NCBI RefSeq assembly: GCF_021390535.1
Contig: NZ_JAJUXG010000008.1
Location: 248,001-312,000 of the forward strand
DNA from: Dyadobacter sp. CY312
GTDB lineage: Bacteria > Bacteroidota > Bacteroidia > Cytophagales > Spirosomataceae
Reading direction: 5' to 3'
Length of the DNA: 64,000 nt
The number at the start of each line of letters is the position of its first letter. The stretch's first letter is position 1. The notes under the pieces were generated by a model. It was given only the letters and a program-made list of their open reading frames with translations. It made no database searches and was not told the DNA's origin. Positions 19,540 to 27,719 of the stretch are shown piece by piece. The position numbers and the translations under genes are program-made.

Positions 19540-20268
19540 GTGTTAGCAATTTTTCAGAAGGAAATTGGTAGTTTTTTTAATTCACTGATCGCCTATATTG
19601 TGATGGCGGTGTTTCTGACCGCAATAGGTCTGATCGTATGGGTGTTTCCGGATTCTAATATCCCGGACTACGGCTTTGCGGATATGAACTCGTTTTTTAG
19701 CCTTGCACCTTATGTGTTAATATTTTTAATACCTGCTATCACCATGCGTTCTTTGGCGGAAGAAAGCCGGAATGGAACGCTGGAATTACTGCTGACCAAA
19801 CCACTTCGAAACAGAGATCTGATTCTTGGAAAGTTTTTTGCCAACTGGGTTTTGGTTCTATTCACAATCCTTCCCACACTTTTATACTATTTCAGCGTTT
19901 ATCAATTGGGCAATCCCCAGGGCAACATCGATTCGGCCGCCGTTTTCGGCTCGTATATGGGCCTGTTGCTACTTTGCGGCGTGCTTGTCTCAATGGGGCT
20001 TTGGTGCTCGTCTCTAAATGACAATCAAATTGTCGCTTTTATTCTTGCCGTCTTTCTTGGGTTCATATGGTACGTTGGATTTAGTGCCATTTCAGAATTG
20101 TGGAACAGCGGGACAGCAGCCGATCTTTTTTCATGGATAGCACTGGATACCCAGTATAGTGCGCTTGGGAAAGGACTTATTGATTCGCGGAATGTGATAT
20201 ATCTGCTGAGTCTCCTTTCCTTCTTTTTATATCTTACCTACTGGAAAGTAGAAACACTGCGTAAATAA
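19540..20268 (+). CDS. gldF: Gliding-associated ABC transporter permease GldF
   Basis: A 242-residue ABC-2 type permease with six hydrophobic segments. The N-terminus (MLAIFQKEIGSFFNSLIAYIVM) and the motif MRSLAEESRNGTLELLLTKPL are typical of GldF. With GldA (ATPase) and GldG, GldF forms an inner-membrane ABC complex required for gliding in Flavobacterium johnsoniae. The start is GTG 19540; the first residues only make sense there. gldG, usually the next gene, is not adjacent: the next gene is an ECF sigma factor in its own unit. A general ABC-2 permease remains possible, but the N-terminal match favours GldF. Confidence 0.85.
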   Translation: MLAIFQKEIGSFFNSLIAYIVMAVFLTAIGLIVWVFPDSNIPDYGFADMNSFFSLAPYVLIFLIPAITMRSLAEESRNGTLELLLTKPLRNRDLILGKFFANWVLVLFTILPTLLYYFSVYQLGNPQGNIDSAAVFGSYMGLLLLCGVLVSMGLWCSSLNDNQIVAFILAVFLGFIWYVGFSAISELWNSGTAADLFSWIALDTQYSALGKGLIDSRNVIYLLSLLSFFLYLTYWKVETLRK

Positions 20269-20552
20269 AGTATCGGTAACATCATTGCATTGCGGGAGTC
20301 CTGAATTTGTCGCCTTTTAGTTCCAGACTACATGTAGTTTGAATCCATTTTGGTGTAATCATCGTATATGATTAAAAACACACTAAGATGGGAAAGTTTT
20401 CAAGCAGAGTCAGGCCACAACCGGGGCAATATCTCGTTGGACTTTCGGGGACCAATGGAAACGGTACAATATTTTATTTTCCAAATCATTTCGTCTTGGC
20501 AAATTTTGCTAGCTTGCCATTACGAAATATACAATTAAACGTTAAGCAACTC

Positions 20553-21098
20553 TTGGCGACCAGCAAGTTAAAATATTCGGAAGAAGAATTAGTGGCAGCT
20601 CTGCAAAGAAATGAGCGTACCGCTTTTGAATTTCTGTACGATCATTATTCCGGTGCTTTGTTTAACATCATTTCAAAAACGCTTCGTGACGAAGAACGTG
20701 CAGCCGATGTATTGCAGGAGTCTTTTCTGAAGATATGGAAGAACATAGCATCCTATAATCCGGAGAAGGGAAGGTTATTTACCTGGATTATGAATATTGC
20801 CAGAAACGGAGCCATTGATGCCGCAAGGGTTGAAGGAAGAAAGCCTGTAATGGATGATATTGAAGGAAAGATAGTGCAGAATGAGCCTGATGAAGCGGAA
20901 AATGCACAGCATCTGAGCTCAGACATGAAAGCAATAATTAATATGCTGCGACCGGAACGAAAGATTCTGATCGATATGGCTTATTTCCAGGGGTACACCC
21001 ATGAGGAAATAGCAGAGGAATTGCAAATTCCTCTGGGCACAGTTAAATCGCGGATCCGGACAGCGTTACAAGAGTTAAAACAATACTTTGCAGTATGA
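20553..21098 (+). CDS. ECF-type RNA polymerase sigma factor (SigK-like)
   Basis: A 181-residue sigma-70 family factor. Region 2 covers about residues 15-85 (AFEFLYDHYSGALFNII, DVLQESFLKIWKNI, GRLFTWIMNIARNGAIDAAR) and region 4 the C-terminus (LIDMAYFQGYTHEEIAEEL, IPLGTVKSRIRTALQELK). It should redirect RNA polymerase to a stress or envelope regulon. I favour the TTG at 20553, which gives MATSKLKYSEEELVAALQ, the usual short lead-in to region 2. An in-frame ATG at 20388 would add 55 residues unlike any sigma factor. Its stop overlaps the start of the anti-sigma gene (ATGA), implying translational coupling. Confidence 0.88.
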   Translation: MATSKLKYSEEELVAALQRNERTAFEFLYDHYSGALFNIISKTLRDEERAADVLQESFLKIWKNIASYNPEKGRLFTWIMNIARNGAIDAARVEGRKPVMDDIEGKIVQNEPDEAENAQHLSSDMKAIINMLRPERKILIDMAYFQGYTHEEIAEELQIPLGTVKSRIRTALQELKQYFAV

Positions 21099-21964
21099 AT
21101 ATCCAAGCCTACATAGAGTCCGGTATATTAGAGGAATATGTATTGGGCACTGTTTCACCACAGGAGAAACAGGAGGTGGAGTGTATGTCTCACATTTATC
21201 CAGAGATAAAAGAAGAGCTGCTGAGGACCGAAAGCGCTTTGGAAGAATATGCACTTAAACACCAGACAGCGCCACCCGCGTCTTTAAAAGATTCGATTTT
21301 CGCTCAAATGAACTTTGATTCAACTGATTCGGCCGAAGTCTCTGACGAAGAAACTACTAATAGTGAAGACATCAGAAACGGCGAGTTTGTTGAAATACCG
21401 GTTACAGCTGAGGAGGCCCCCATTGTGACAGATGTGTTCAGTAAAACGCAGATACGTGAGGTCACTCCTTTCTGGGCTAAATTAGCAGTAGCAGCAACGG
21501 TCTTATTGGCATTGTTTGCGGGTTGGGCAGCTACTGAGGTTTCAGGAACAAAAAAAAGTAATGAGGCTTTGGCTTCGGAAATTCAGGAGCTGAAAAAAAC
21601 TACGGATTATAGCCAACAACTGGCAGCGATGTACCGCGATCAGCGGTATAAAGTGATTCGCCTTGCAGGTTTGCCAAAATCTCCTGAGAGTTCCGTAGCA
21701 GCGTTTTGGGATCCAAAAACCAATGAGGTGATGTTGGATGTAAAGAAACTACCGCCCGCACCAGCAGGTAAACAATACCAGCTTTGGAGCATTGTTGATG
21801 GAAAGCCGATGGACAATGGAATGCTGGACGACGAGTTTGAGAACAAGTTACTTAGAATGAAGGAAACCAGAAGTGGTGCAGTTGCATTTGCAATTACCCT
21901 GGAAAAAGAAGGAGGAAACCCAACGCCTACCATGGAAGAAATGTACGTGATGGGCGAAGTTTAG
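21095..21964 (+). CDS. Anti-sigma factor, RskA-like, single-pass membrane protein
   Basis: A 289-residue protein. The N-terminal part resembles anti-sigma domains (ILEEYVLGTVSPQEKQEVE). One transmembrane helix follows near residues 124-147 (AKLAVAATVLLALFAGWAAT), then a periplasmic RskA-type domain with FWDPKTNEVMLDVKKLPP and GKQYQLWSIVDGKP. It should hold the upstream ECF sigma factor at the membrane until an envelope signal releases it. It overlaps the sigma gene by 4 bases and ends at a strong terminator. The acidic stretch between residues about 78 and 120 is a likely flexible linker. Confidence 0.88.
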   Translation: MNIQAYIESGILEEYVLGTVSPQEKQEVECMSHIYPEIKEELLRTESALEEYALKHQTAPPASLKDSIFAQMNFDSTDSAEVSDEETTNSEDIRNGEFVEIPVTAEEAPIVTDVFSKTQIREVTPFWAKLAVAATVLLALFAGWAATEVSGTKKSNEALASEIQELKKTTDYSQQLAAMYRDQRYKVIRLAGLPKSPESSVAAFWDPKTNEVMLDVKKLPPAPAGKQYQLWSIVDGKPMDNGMLDDEFENKLLRMKETRSGAVAFAITLEKEGGNPTPTMEEMYVMGEV

Positions 21965-21984
21965 AAACAAACTTCATCGTATGA

Positions 21985-22019
21985 AAACAGAGCCGGGATG
22001 CATATTCTCGGCTCTGTTT
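21985..22019 (+). terminator. Terminator after the sigma/anti-sigma operon
   Basis: An 11-bp perfect stem, AAACAGAGCCG (21985-21995) with CGGCTCTGTTT (22009-22019), starts 20 bases after the anti-sigma stop. An upstream start for the next gene would lie inside this hairpin, which argues for the later ATG at 22097. Confidence 0.75.
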
Positions 22020-22065
22020 GGTTAAAACCATGGCAGACGCATAACAGGTTTACAAATTTGTCTGT

Positions 22066-22073
22066 TACTTTTG
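22066..22073 (+). promoter_or_regulatory. Predicted -7 element of the mscS gene
   Basis: TACTTTTG matches TAnnTTTG and sits 24 bases before ATG 22097. The expected -33 position reads only weakly (TAAC/TTTA), so the promoter is tentative. It supports the shorter gene start. Confidence 0.4.
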
Positions 22074-22096
22074 ATGAAGATTTTAATTTGCCTTTG

Positions 22097-22963
22097 ATGA
22101 TCTTAACACAGATTTTAAAAATTATTGACCCGATTGGTACCAAGCTGGAAAGATGGTATGATGCTGGCGTTGGTTTCATACCCAATGTAATTATCGCGAT
22201 ACTGGTGCTCATCGCTTTCAGATATACCGCATCATACATCAGTAATCTTGTTTCAAAACTACTGGGAAAGGCATCTCACAATGTGGCGCTTGTAAGCCTC
22301 ATTTCTGCGATTACTAAAATTGCCGTGTTTGCGGTGGGGTTATTTTTTGCTTTGGGGATATTGGGCCTGGATAAAACGGTTACCTCCCTGCTGGCCGGAG
22401 CTGGAGTACTTGCCCTGGCTTTGGGTTTTGCATTTCAGGATTTGACCACCAACTTTATTTCGGGCGCTTTTATTGCTATACAACGCCCCATTGCCGTTGG
22501 AGATATTATCGAAACGAACGGCTATACCGGGAGGGTTAAATCCATTGGGTTGCGATCTGTGAAGTTGGATAACTTCGCCGGGCAAATGGTGGAATTACCA
22601 AGTAAGGATATTTTTCAGAAACCAATTGTGAATTTCACACATTCCGGTGAAAGAAGAGTTTCTATTGAGTGCGGTGTTTCATATCAGGACGATTTGAAAA
22701 AAGTGGAAAACCTGACACTGGAAACGATAAAAAGTTTAAACTTTCTAAGTGCCATCCGGCCGGTGGAATTCAACTTCACCAAATTTGGAGAAAACAGCGT
22801 GGATTTTCAGGTTCTGTTTTGGATTGACCAGATCAAAACTGGCCCCGGAGCTGCTAAAAGCACGGGTATGATGGCAATAAAAAGCAAGTTTGATGAGCAT
22901 GGGATCACGATTCCGTTCCCTGTCCGAAATCAGGATGTAACCACTCAGGTTGCAAAAGAGTAG
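22097..22963 (+). CDS. Small-conductance mechanosensitive channel, MscS family
   Basis: A 288-residue channel protein. Three membrane helices lie in the first half. The pore-lining TM3 is the Gly/Ala-rich LLAGAGVLALALGFAFQDLT, continuing into NFISGAFIAIQRPIAVGDII, the most conserved MscS segment. The beta domain (GRVKSIGLRSVKLDN) and a cytoplasmic alpha/beta domain follow. MscS channels open under membrane tension and release solutes during osmotic downshock. I chose ATG 22097 because the preceding open stretch runs through a terminator hairpin and a -7 element. Confidence 0.92.
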   Translation: MILTQILKIIDPIGTKLERWYDAGVGFIPNVIIAILVLIAFRYTASYISNLVSKLLGKASHNVALVSLISAITKIAVFAVGLFFALGILGLDKTVTSLLAGAGVLALALGFAFQDLTTNFISGAFIAIQRPIAVGDIIETNGYTGRVKSIGLRSVKLDNFAGQMVELPSKDIFQKPIVNFTHSGERRVSIECGVSYQDDLKKVENLTLETIKSLNFLSAIRPVEFNFTKFGENSVDFQVLFWIDQIKTGPGAAKSTGMMAIKSKFDEHGITIPFPVRNQDVTTQVAKE

Positions 22964-22980
22964 AGGCTTAGTGAAACTTT

Positions 22981-23100
22981 CACGCAAAGCAAAAATACGA
23001 AAAAGCAAAGGTCGCAAAGAAAAACTCTGCGACCTTTGCTTTTTGCCGGGCGGCGTCTCCGCTTATCTACTTTGCGGGGCGGGCGCTCCCGTGAACCTAA
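22981..23100. repeat. Intergenic hairpin (CGCAAAG type) plus GC-rich block
   Basis: A 16-bp perfect stem (23001-23016 with 23028-23043; core AAGCAAAGGTCGCA) around an 11-base loop, ending in T4 on the plus strand. It can terminate mscS and, read from the other strand, ahcY. It is preceded by a shorter related word CACGCAAAGC at 22981 and followed by a markedly GC-rich tract (about 23046-23095). The CGCAAAG wording resembles dispersed intergenic repeats of Bacteroidota, but a second copy is not present in this window. Confidence 0.6.
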
Positions 23101-23107
23101 GAAATTC

Positions 23108-24424
23108 TTAGTATCTGTAAGTTTCTGCTTTAAATGGTCCCTGAGGAGTAACGCCGATGTAAGCAGCCTGCTCGTCAGAAAGAATGTCCAATTTCGCTCC
23201 TACGTGAGCAAGATGGAACGCAGCAACTTTTTCGTCCAAAGCTTTTGGAAGAACGTATACCTTTTTCTCGTAAGCATCTGTGTTTGTCCAAAGTTCGATC
23301 TGAGCCAAAGTCTGGTTGGAGAATGAGCAGGACATTACAAAAGATGGGTGACCCATTGCACAGCCAAGGTTTACCAAACGACCTTCTGCAAGAACGATGA
23401 TGTCTTTTCCTTCAACTGAATAAATATCAACCTGTGGTTTGATCTGAGATTTTGATGCGCCGTATGTTCCGTTTAACCAAGCCATGTCGATTTCGTTATC
23501 GAAGTGACCGATGTTACATACAACCGCTTTGTCACGCATTGCCAGGAAGTGACGATCTGTAATGATCTTATAGTTTCCTGTTGCAGTGACAAAAATGTTA
23601 GCACGTGGTGCAGCTTCGTCCATTGTTACAACTTCAAATCCGTCCATAGCAGCCTGAAGCGCACAGATCGGGTCAATTTCAGTAACCAAAACACGGCATC
23701 CAGCGCCACGCAAAGACTCTGCAGAACCTTTACCAACATCACCGTAACCTGCTACAACCGCAACTTTACCAGCAAGCATTAAGTCAGTTGCACGACGGAT
23801 AGAATCCACAAGAGATTCGCGGCAACCATATTTGTTATCGAATTTAGATTTCGTAACGGAATCGTTTACATTGATAGCAGGCAAATGAAGTGTGCCATTT
23901 TTGTAACGTTCGTATAGGCGGTGAACGCCGGTTGTAGTTTCTTCCGAAAGACCTTTGATACCTTCAATCAGTTCAGGATATTCATCAAAAACCATGTTGG
24001 TAAGGTCACCACCGTCGTCAAGTATCATGTTCAAAGGCTTACGGTCTTCTCCGAAGAAAAGTGTTTGCTCAATGCACCAGTTAAATTCTTCTTCGTTCAT
24101 ACCTTTCCAGGCATATACCGGAATACCAGCTGCTGCAATTGCCGCCGCAGCGTGATCCTGCGTTGAGAATATATTACATGAAGACCAGGTTACTTCAGCA
24201 CCAAGAGCAGTAAGTGTTTCGATCAGAACAGCAGTCTGGATCGTCATGTGAAGGCAACCAGCTACACGCGCACCTGCAAGTGGCTGAGATGGTCCGTATT
24301 CAGCACGAATCGCCATCAAACCTGGCATTTCAGCTTCTGCTAATGTGATTTCTTTACGACCCCATTCGGCCAGAGAAATGTCTTTAACCTTGTATGGAAT
24401 GTACGTGTCGGTTGACGTTGCCAT
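23108..24424 (-). CDS. ahcY: Adenosylhomocysteinase (SAH hydrolase)
   Basis: A 438-residue NAD-dependent enzyme that splits S-adenosylhomocysteine into adenosine and homocysteine, removing the inhibitor produced by methyltransferases. Seen: [17 protein letters not shown] near residue 50, [35 protein letters not shown] with the active-site Lys/Asp/Asn/Cys region, the NAD-binding [25 protein letters not shown], and the C-terminal KAETYRY. The length matches the family. It is a single-gene unit on the minus strand between the mscS hairpin and an AT-rich upstream region that contains a good -7 element. Confidence 0.97.
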   Translation of the reverse strand: MATSTDTYIPYKVKDISLAEWGRKEITLAEAEMPGLMAIRAEYGPSQPLAGARVAGCLHMTIQTAVLIETLTALGAEVTWSSCNIFSTQDHAAAAIAAAGIPVYAWKGMNEEEFNWCIEQTLFFGEDRKPLNMILDDGGDLTNMVFDEYPELIEGIKGLSEETTTGVHRLYERYKNGTLHLPAINVNDSVTKSKFDNKYGCRESLVDSIRRATDLMLAGKVAVVAGYGDVGKGSAESLRGAGCRVLVTEIDPICALQAAMDGFEVVTMDEAAPRANIFVTATGNYKIITDRHFLAMRDKAVVCNIGHFDNEIDMAWLNGTYGASKSQIKPQVDIYSVEGKDIIVLAEGRLVNLGCAMGHPSFVMSCSFSNQTLAQIELWTNTDAYEKKVYVLPKALDEKVAAFHLAHVGAKLDILSDEQAAYIGVTPQGPFKAETYRY

Positions 24425-24460
24425 TATTTGCTAGTTTAGTTTAATGTCTAAATATGTCTG

Positions 24461-24468
24461 CAAAATTA
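24461..24468 (-). promoter_or_regulatory. Predicted -7 element of ahcY
   Basis: Reads TAATTTTG on the minus strand, a full match to TAnnTTTG, 36 bases before the ahcY start. The -33 position is weak (CTTC). Confidence 0.35.
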
Positions 24469-24652
24469 ACCAGAAAAACTATTGATGTGAAGTTTGGTAG
24501 ATTAAATTTGAGCTTTTGACTCTGAATTTAGATTTTTTATCCTGTAAGGAAGCTTTATTCCGATAATTGCAGAGAAGATATAGTCTGTGCGTGTAGGTGG
24601 TAGATAAATTGTCTTGCTAAAAAAATTCGGTACGATTTCTAACGTAAAATAA

Positions 24653-24683
24653 AAAGGCGTAATTCGTTTGGAATCACGCCTTT
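24653..24683 (-). terminator. Terminator after the ahpD-like gene
   Basis: On the minus strand AAAGGCGT and ATTC pair with GAAT and ACGCCTTT, joined by a G-U pair, giving a continuous 13-bp stem around a 5-base loop followed by a T-rich run. The opposite strand has an A/C mismatch at the same place, so the minus-strand RNA is the stable one. Confidence 0.75.
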
Positions 24684-24702
24684 AATAATTGATTTTGAAT
24701 TG

Positions 24703-25293
24703 TTAAGCGAGAACTGTAAAGCTTTTGAAAATAGCTCCGATGCGTACTGCATCAAATATTCTTGCCTGGGTTCCGCCATGGTTCAACACCGATTGCTCAT
24801 GTGAAGTTACACACATTTCGCATCCGTTAAGTGCTGAAACAACAAGGCTTAGCAGTTCAAAGAATTCTTTACCGAGCACAGGATTTACCATGATGCTCAT
24901 TTTGATTCCGGCTGGTGCATTGTTGTAGAATTCTTTATCCATAAAGTGCCTGAAACGATAAAATACGTTGTTCGCATTCATCAAAGAAACGCAGGCGCTA
25001 ACCTCGGCAATTTCCTTTTCGTCAGCCCCTTCATTAACTGCCAGTTCTTCAAGAGCAGAAATAAGCGTTGCGTTCTTTTCGTTTATGGCTACCGAAAGTG
25101 CGATCAAAATCGCCTCTTTACGGTTGATGTTCTGGGATTTAAGAACGTTGCCAATGTTAATTTTAAGGTCTTTAAGATAACGGTGATCCAAAGACGCCAG
25201 TTTGTTGATCAGCACACTTTCAAAATCAGCGGGCAGATTTATTTCTTTATACAGAGAATCTTTCGTATTCCCTGCTGCTGCAAATGGGTACAT
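24703..25293 (-). CDS. AhpD-like carboxymuconolactone decarboxylase family protein
   Basis: A 196-residue helical protein of the AhpD/CMD superfamily. The redox motif CEMCVTSH has C158, C161 and H165, with a glutamate (E146) twelve residues before the first cysteine, the same arrangement as the proton relay of mycobacterial AhpD. AhpD reduces the disulfide of AhpC after peroxide reduction. It lies downstream of, and in the same direction as, an AhpC-type peroxiredoxin whose three cysteines fit an AhpD partner, so the two probably act together. A 173-base spacer with a palindrome separates them. A strong terminator follows. Confidence 0.88.
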   Translation of the reverse strand: MYPFAAAGNTKDSLYKEINLPADFESVLINKLASLDHRYLKDLKINIGNVLKSQNINRKEAILIALSVAINEKNATLISALEELAVNEGADEKEIAEVSACVSLMNANNVFYRFRHFMDKEFYNNAPAGIKMSIMVNPVLGKEFFELLSLVVSALNGCEMCVTSHEQSVLNHGGTQARIFDAVRIGAIFKSFTVLA

Positions 25294-25407
25294 TTTTTTT
25301 GATTAAGAAGTTAGAGAGGTCAGGAGTTAGAGTAATTACTGTATAGGAAGCAGGCAACTGGCCACACTTTTAATTTTATACTCTCCCTAAACCGGAACCT
25401 AATTTTT

Positions 25408-25447
25408 AGTAAACAATTCACAATTGATATACTGTGAACTGTTTACT
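25408..25447. repeat. Imperfect 15-bp palindrome between peroxiredoxin and ahpD-like genes
   Basis: Arms 25408-25422 and 25433-25447 (AGTAAACAATTCACA / TGTGAACTGTTTACT) pair with one mismatch around a 10-base loop, 20 bases past the peroxiredoxin stop. No T run follows on the minus strand, so it is not a classic terminator. It could be a processing or stability hairpin, or an operator. Confidence 0.5.
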
Positions 25448-25466
25448 AAGAACTTAAGACTAATAA

Positions 25467-26018
25467 CTAAGCCAAAGTTGCTTCTCCTTTTACCCAGTTG
25501 CATGGGCAAAGCTCGTCAGTTTGAAGTGCATCCAGAACGCGGATTACTTCGTCAACGTTACGACCAACAGAAAGATCGTTAACAGATACCCAACGAATAA
25601 TTCCCTGTGGATCAACGATGTATGTTACGCGGTAAGCGATTTTTTCGTTTGCTTCAAGAATACCCAATTCTTCCGCCAATGACTTAGAGGTATCAGCAAG
25701 CATAGGGAAACGAAGATCGCGAAGATCGTCGTGGTTTTTACGCCATGCAAGGTGAACGAACTCACTGTCAGTAGATGCACCAATAAGAACTGTATCGCGA
25801 TCTGCGAAGTCGTCAACCTTTTTGCCAAACTCAGCAATTTCGGTAGGACATACAAAAGTGAAGTCTTTAGGCCACCAGAACATCACCATCCATTTTTCAG
25901 CATTTTTGTGATCTTCGGAAGTGATATCGTAAAATTCATTACCTTTTTCCAGAGATACTACCGATGTTTTTTTGAATTCGGGGAACGTTGATCCAACCGA
26001 TAAAAGTCTATTTGCCAT
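25467..26018 (-). CDS. ahpC: AhpC-type peroxiredoxin
   Basis: A 183-residue thiol peroxidase that reduces hydrogen peroxide, organic peroxides or peroxynitrite. The peroxidatic cysteine is C57 in DFTFVCPTEI; the C-terminal DELCPCNW supplies C171 and C173. This three-cysteine pattern is that of mycobacterial-type AhpC, which is recycled by AhpD rather than AhpF. An AhpD-like gene lies downstream, consistent with that. A promoter with a full -7 match precedes it. Cytosolic, with no signal peptide. Confidence 0.93.
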   Translation of the reverse strand: MANRLLSVGSTFPEFKKTSVVSLEKGNEFYDITSEDHKNAEKWMVMFWWPKDFTFVCPTEIAEFGKKVDDFADRDTVLIGASTDSEFVHLAWRKNHDDLRDLRFPMLADTSKSLAEELGILEANEKIAYRVTYIVDPQGIIRWVSVNDLSVGRNVDEVIRVLDALQTDELCPCNWVKGEATLA

Positions 26019-26057
26019 GATTGCTCGTGAGTTTATAAATTGTATTTTTTAATGTTG

Positions 26058-26089
26058 CAAATCTACAATCCAAGCTCATTGAAGGCAAT
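26058..26089 (-). promoter_or_regulatory. Predicted promoter of the peroxiredoxin gene
   Basis: On the minus strand: ATTG (26086-26089, near TTTG), a 20-base spacer, then TAGATTTG (26058-26065), a full TAnnTTTG match, 40 bases before the ATG. No clear OxyR-type operator is seen. Confidence 0.5.
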
Positions 26090-26236
26090 TTTTAACATGG
26101 TACTATAAAAGGAAAGACTTGATTAAATCGAATAGATTTACTTTTTTCTATCAAAAATGAATATTAATAGATTTTGTTTATGAATTCATAAATTTGTACT
26201 ATATAATTATATTTACAATTAAAGTAATTATAAATA

Positions 26237-27544
26237 TTAATCCTTCATCAGTGGTAAAATGGTTTCCAATGCCATTCCCCTGGATCCTTTGATCAGAATA
26301 AATGTATTCTCCTGCGGATTGTCCATGACCCAATTATGCAGTGAAAATTTATCCGGGAAATAATAGGCTTTTGGAAGAGCGGCAAGTGCATGCTGCATCA
26401 GATTACCAGCCAGTATAACGATGTCAAATTTTCCTGCTGCAATTTGCTGCCCCAATAACAAGTGTTCTTCGGGAGCGGCATCTCCCAGCTCAAACATGTC
26501 GCCCAGAATAAGCATTTTTTTAGAAGCCTGCATCCTGTCAAAATTGGCGATGGCGGCGGCCATGGAAGATGGATTTGCATTGTAGGCATCCATAATGATA
26601 GTATTGCTTCCCTTTTTTACCACCTGTGAGCGATTATTGTCGGGCTCGTATGCTGCAATTGCTTCATGTGCATCTTCGTCGGAAACACCCAAATATTTCC
26701 CAATAGCAAGCGCTGCACAAATGTTATCGAAGTTGTATTGACCCGGAAGATGCGTCGTAACCCTGCGGTGGTTGTTTCCTTTGTAAATTATGACAGGGCT
26801 TTCCTGTATCAATTCCGGATTTACCTGACTGGATTCCGAGCAATAGAAAACGATTTCACCAAAAGCCCGCCTTTTGCTCACCATTTCCATTAATGTTTCG
26901 TTTTTAGAATTAACGAATACGATTCCCTTCTTTTTGGATAAAAAATCATAAAGCTCTCCTTTGCCTTTGACAATTCCCTGTATTCCGCCAAAACCTTCCA
27001 AATGTGCTTTTCCGATGTTGGTGATGAGTCCGTGTGTGGGTTGCGCAATGCTGCAAAGCAGAGCGATTTCTTGCTGGTGATTAGCGCCCATTTCCACAAT
27101 AGCCATTTCATGTTTGTCTTTATCTATTGAAAGTAGCGTTAGCGGTACACCAATATGGTTGTTGAGGTTGCCTTTTGTAGCATAGGTACTGAACTTCATA
27201 CCCAATACTTTGGCTATCAATTCTTTGGTGGTTGTTTTTCCGTTGGAACCTGTAAGCCCAATTACAGGGAAGGTGAATGTTTTACGATGATGGCGAGCCA
27301 GATCCTGCAAGGCTGTCAGTACGTCTTCAACCAACAATAACCTGGAATTTGTGCCAAGTTCGGTATCATCTACAACAGCATAACCTGCACCGCTTTGCAA
27401 TGCTTCCAGCGCATATTTATTTCCGTCAAATTTATCTCCTTTCAAAGCAAAAAATATGCATCCTGGCTCAATCTGGCGTGTATCGGTGCAAATTTTTCCA
27501 CCATTCAAATAGATATCATATAGCGTTTCAATAGGAGTATACAT
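26237..27544 (-). CDS. murF: UDP-N-acetylmuramoyl-tripeptide--D-alanyl-D-alanine ligase
   Basis: A 435-residue Mur ligase that adds D-Ala-D-Ala to the UDP-MurNAc-tripeptide in the cytosolic part of peptidoglycan synthesis. Domains in order: N-terminal substrate-binding domain with TDTRQIEPGCIFFALKGD; central ATPase domain with the P-loop GLTGSNGKTTT (residues 96-106), EMGANHQQEI and TNIGKAHLEGFGG; C-terminal domain with DAYNANPSSM and GDMFELG. The DAYNANP motif and the N-terminal domain separate MurF from MurE or MurC. It stands alone on the minus strand, unusual only in being outside a dcw cluster. Confidence 0.95.
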   Translation of the reverse strand: MYTPIETLYDIYLNGGKICTDTRQIEPGCIFFALKGDKFDGNKYALEALQSGAGYAVVDDTELGTNSRLLLVEDVLTALQDLARHHRKTFTFPVIGLTGSNGKTTTKELIAKVLGMKFSTYATKGNLNNHIGVPLTLLSIDKDKHEMAIVEMGANHQQEIALLCSIAQPTHGLITNIGKAHLEGFGGIQGIVKGKGELYDFLSKKKGIVFVNSKNETLMEMVSKRRAFGEIVFYCSESSQVNPELIQESPVIIYKGNNHRRVTTHLPGQYNFDNICAALAIGKYLGVSDEDAHEAIAAYEPDNNRSQVVKKGSNTIIMDAYNANPSSMAAAIANFDRMQASKKMLILGDMFELGDAAPEEHLLLGQQIAAGKFDIVILAGNLMQHALAALPKAYYFPDKFSLHNWVMDNPQENTFILIKGSRGMALETILPLMKD

Positions 27545-27719
27545 GTGAAAATATGCAGGTTAATAACTGAAATGTTTTAATTTTTTGGTTCTGACGTTCA
27601 GGAGCAGTCGGTTCTGATCATAAACTTTGTTCCGACAGCTCAATCAAATGGAATCTTATTTCGTTAGGTTTAAGAATCCATTCTACTGATCAGCAAAATT
27701 AACGGATTATTATTCAACG

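Noticed and set aside
20388..20552. N-terminal extension of the sigma factor
   Set aside because: The 55 added residues do not resemble any sigma region; the TTG start fits the family better.
21998..22096. Upstream start for the MscS protein
   Set aside because: It lies in the loop of a strong terminator and upstream of a -7 element.
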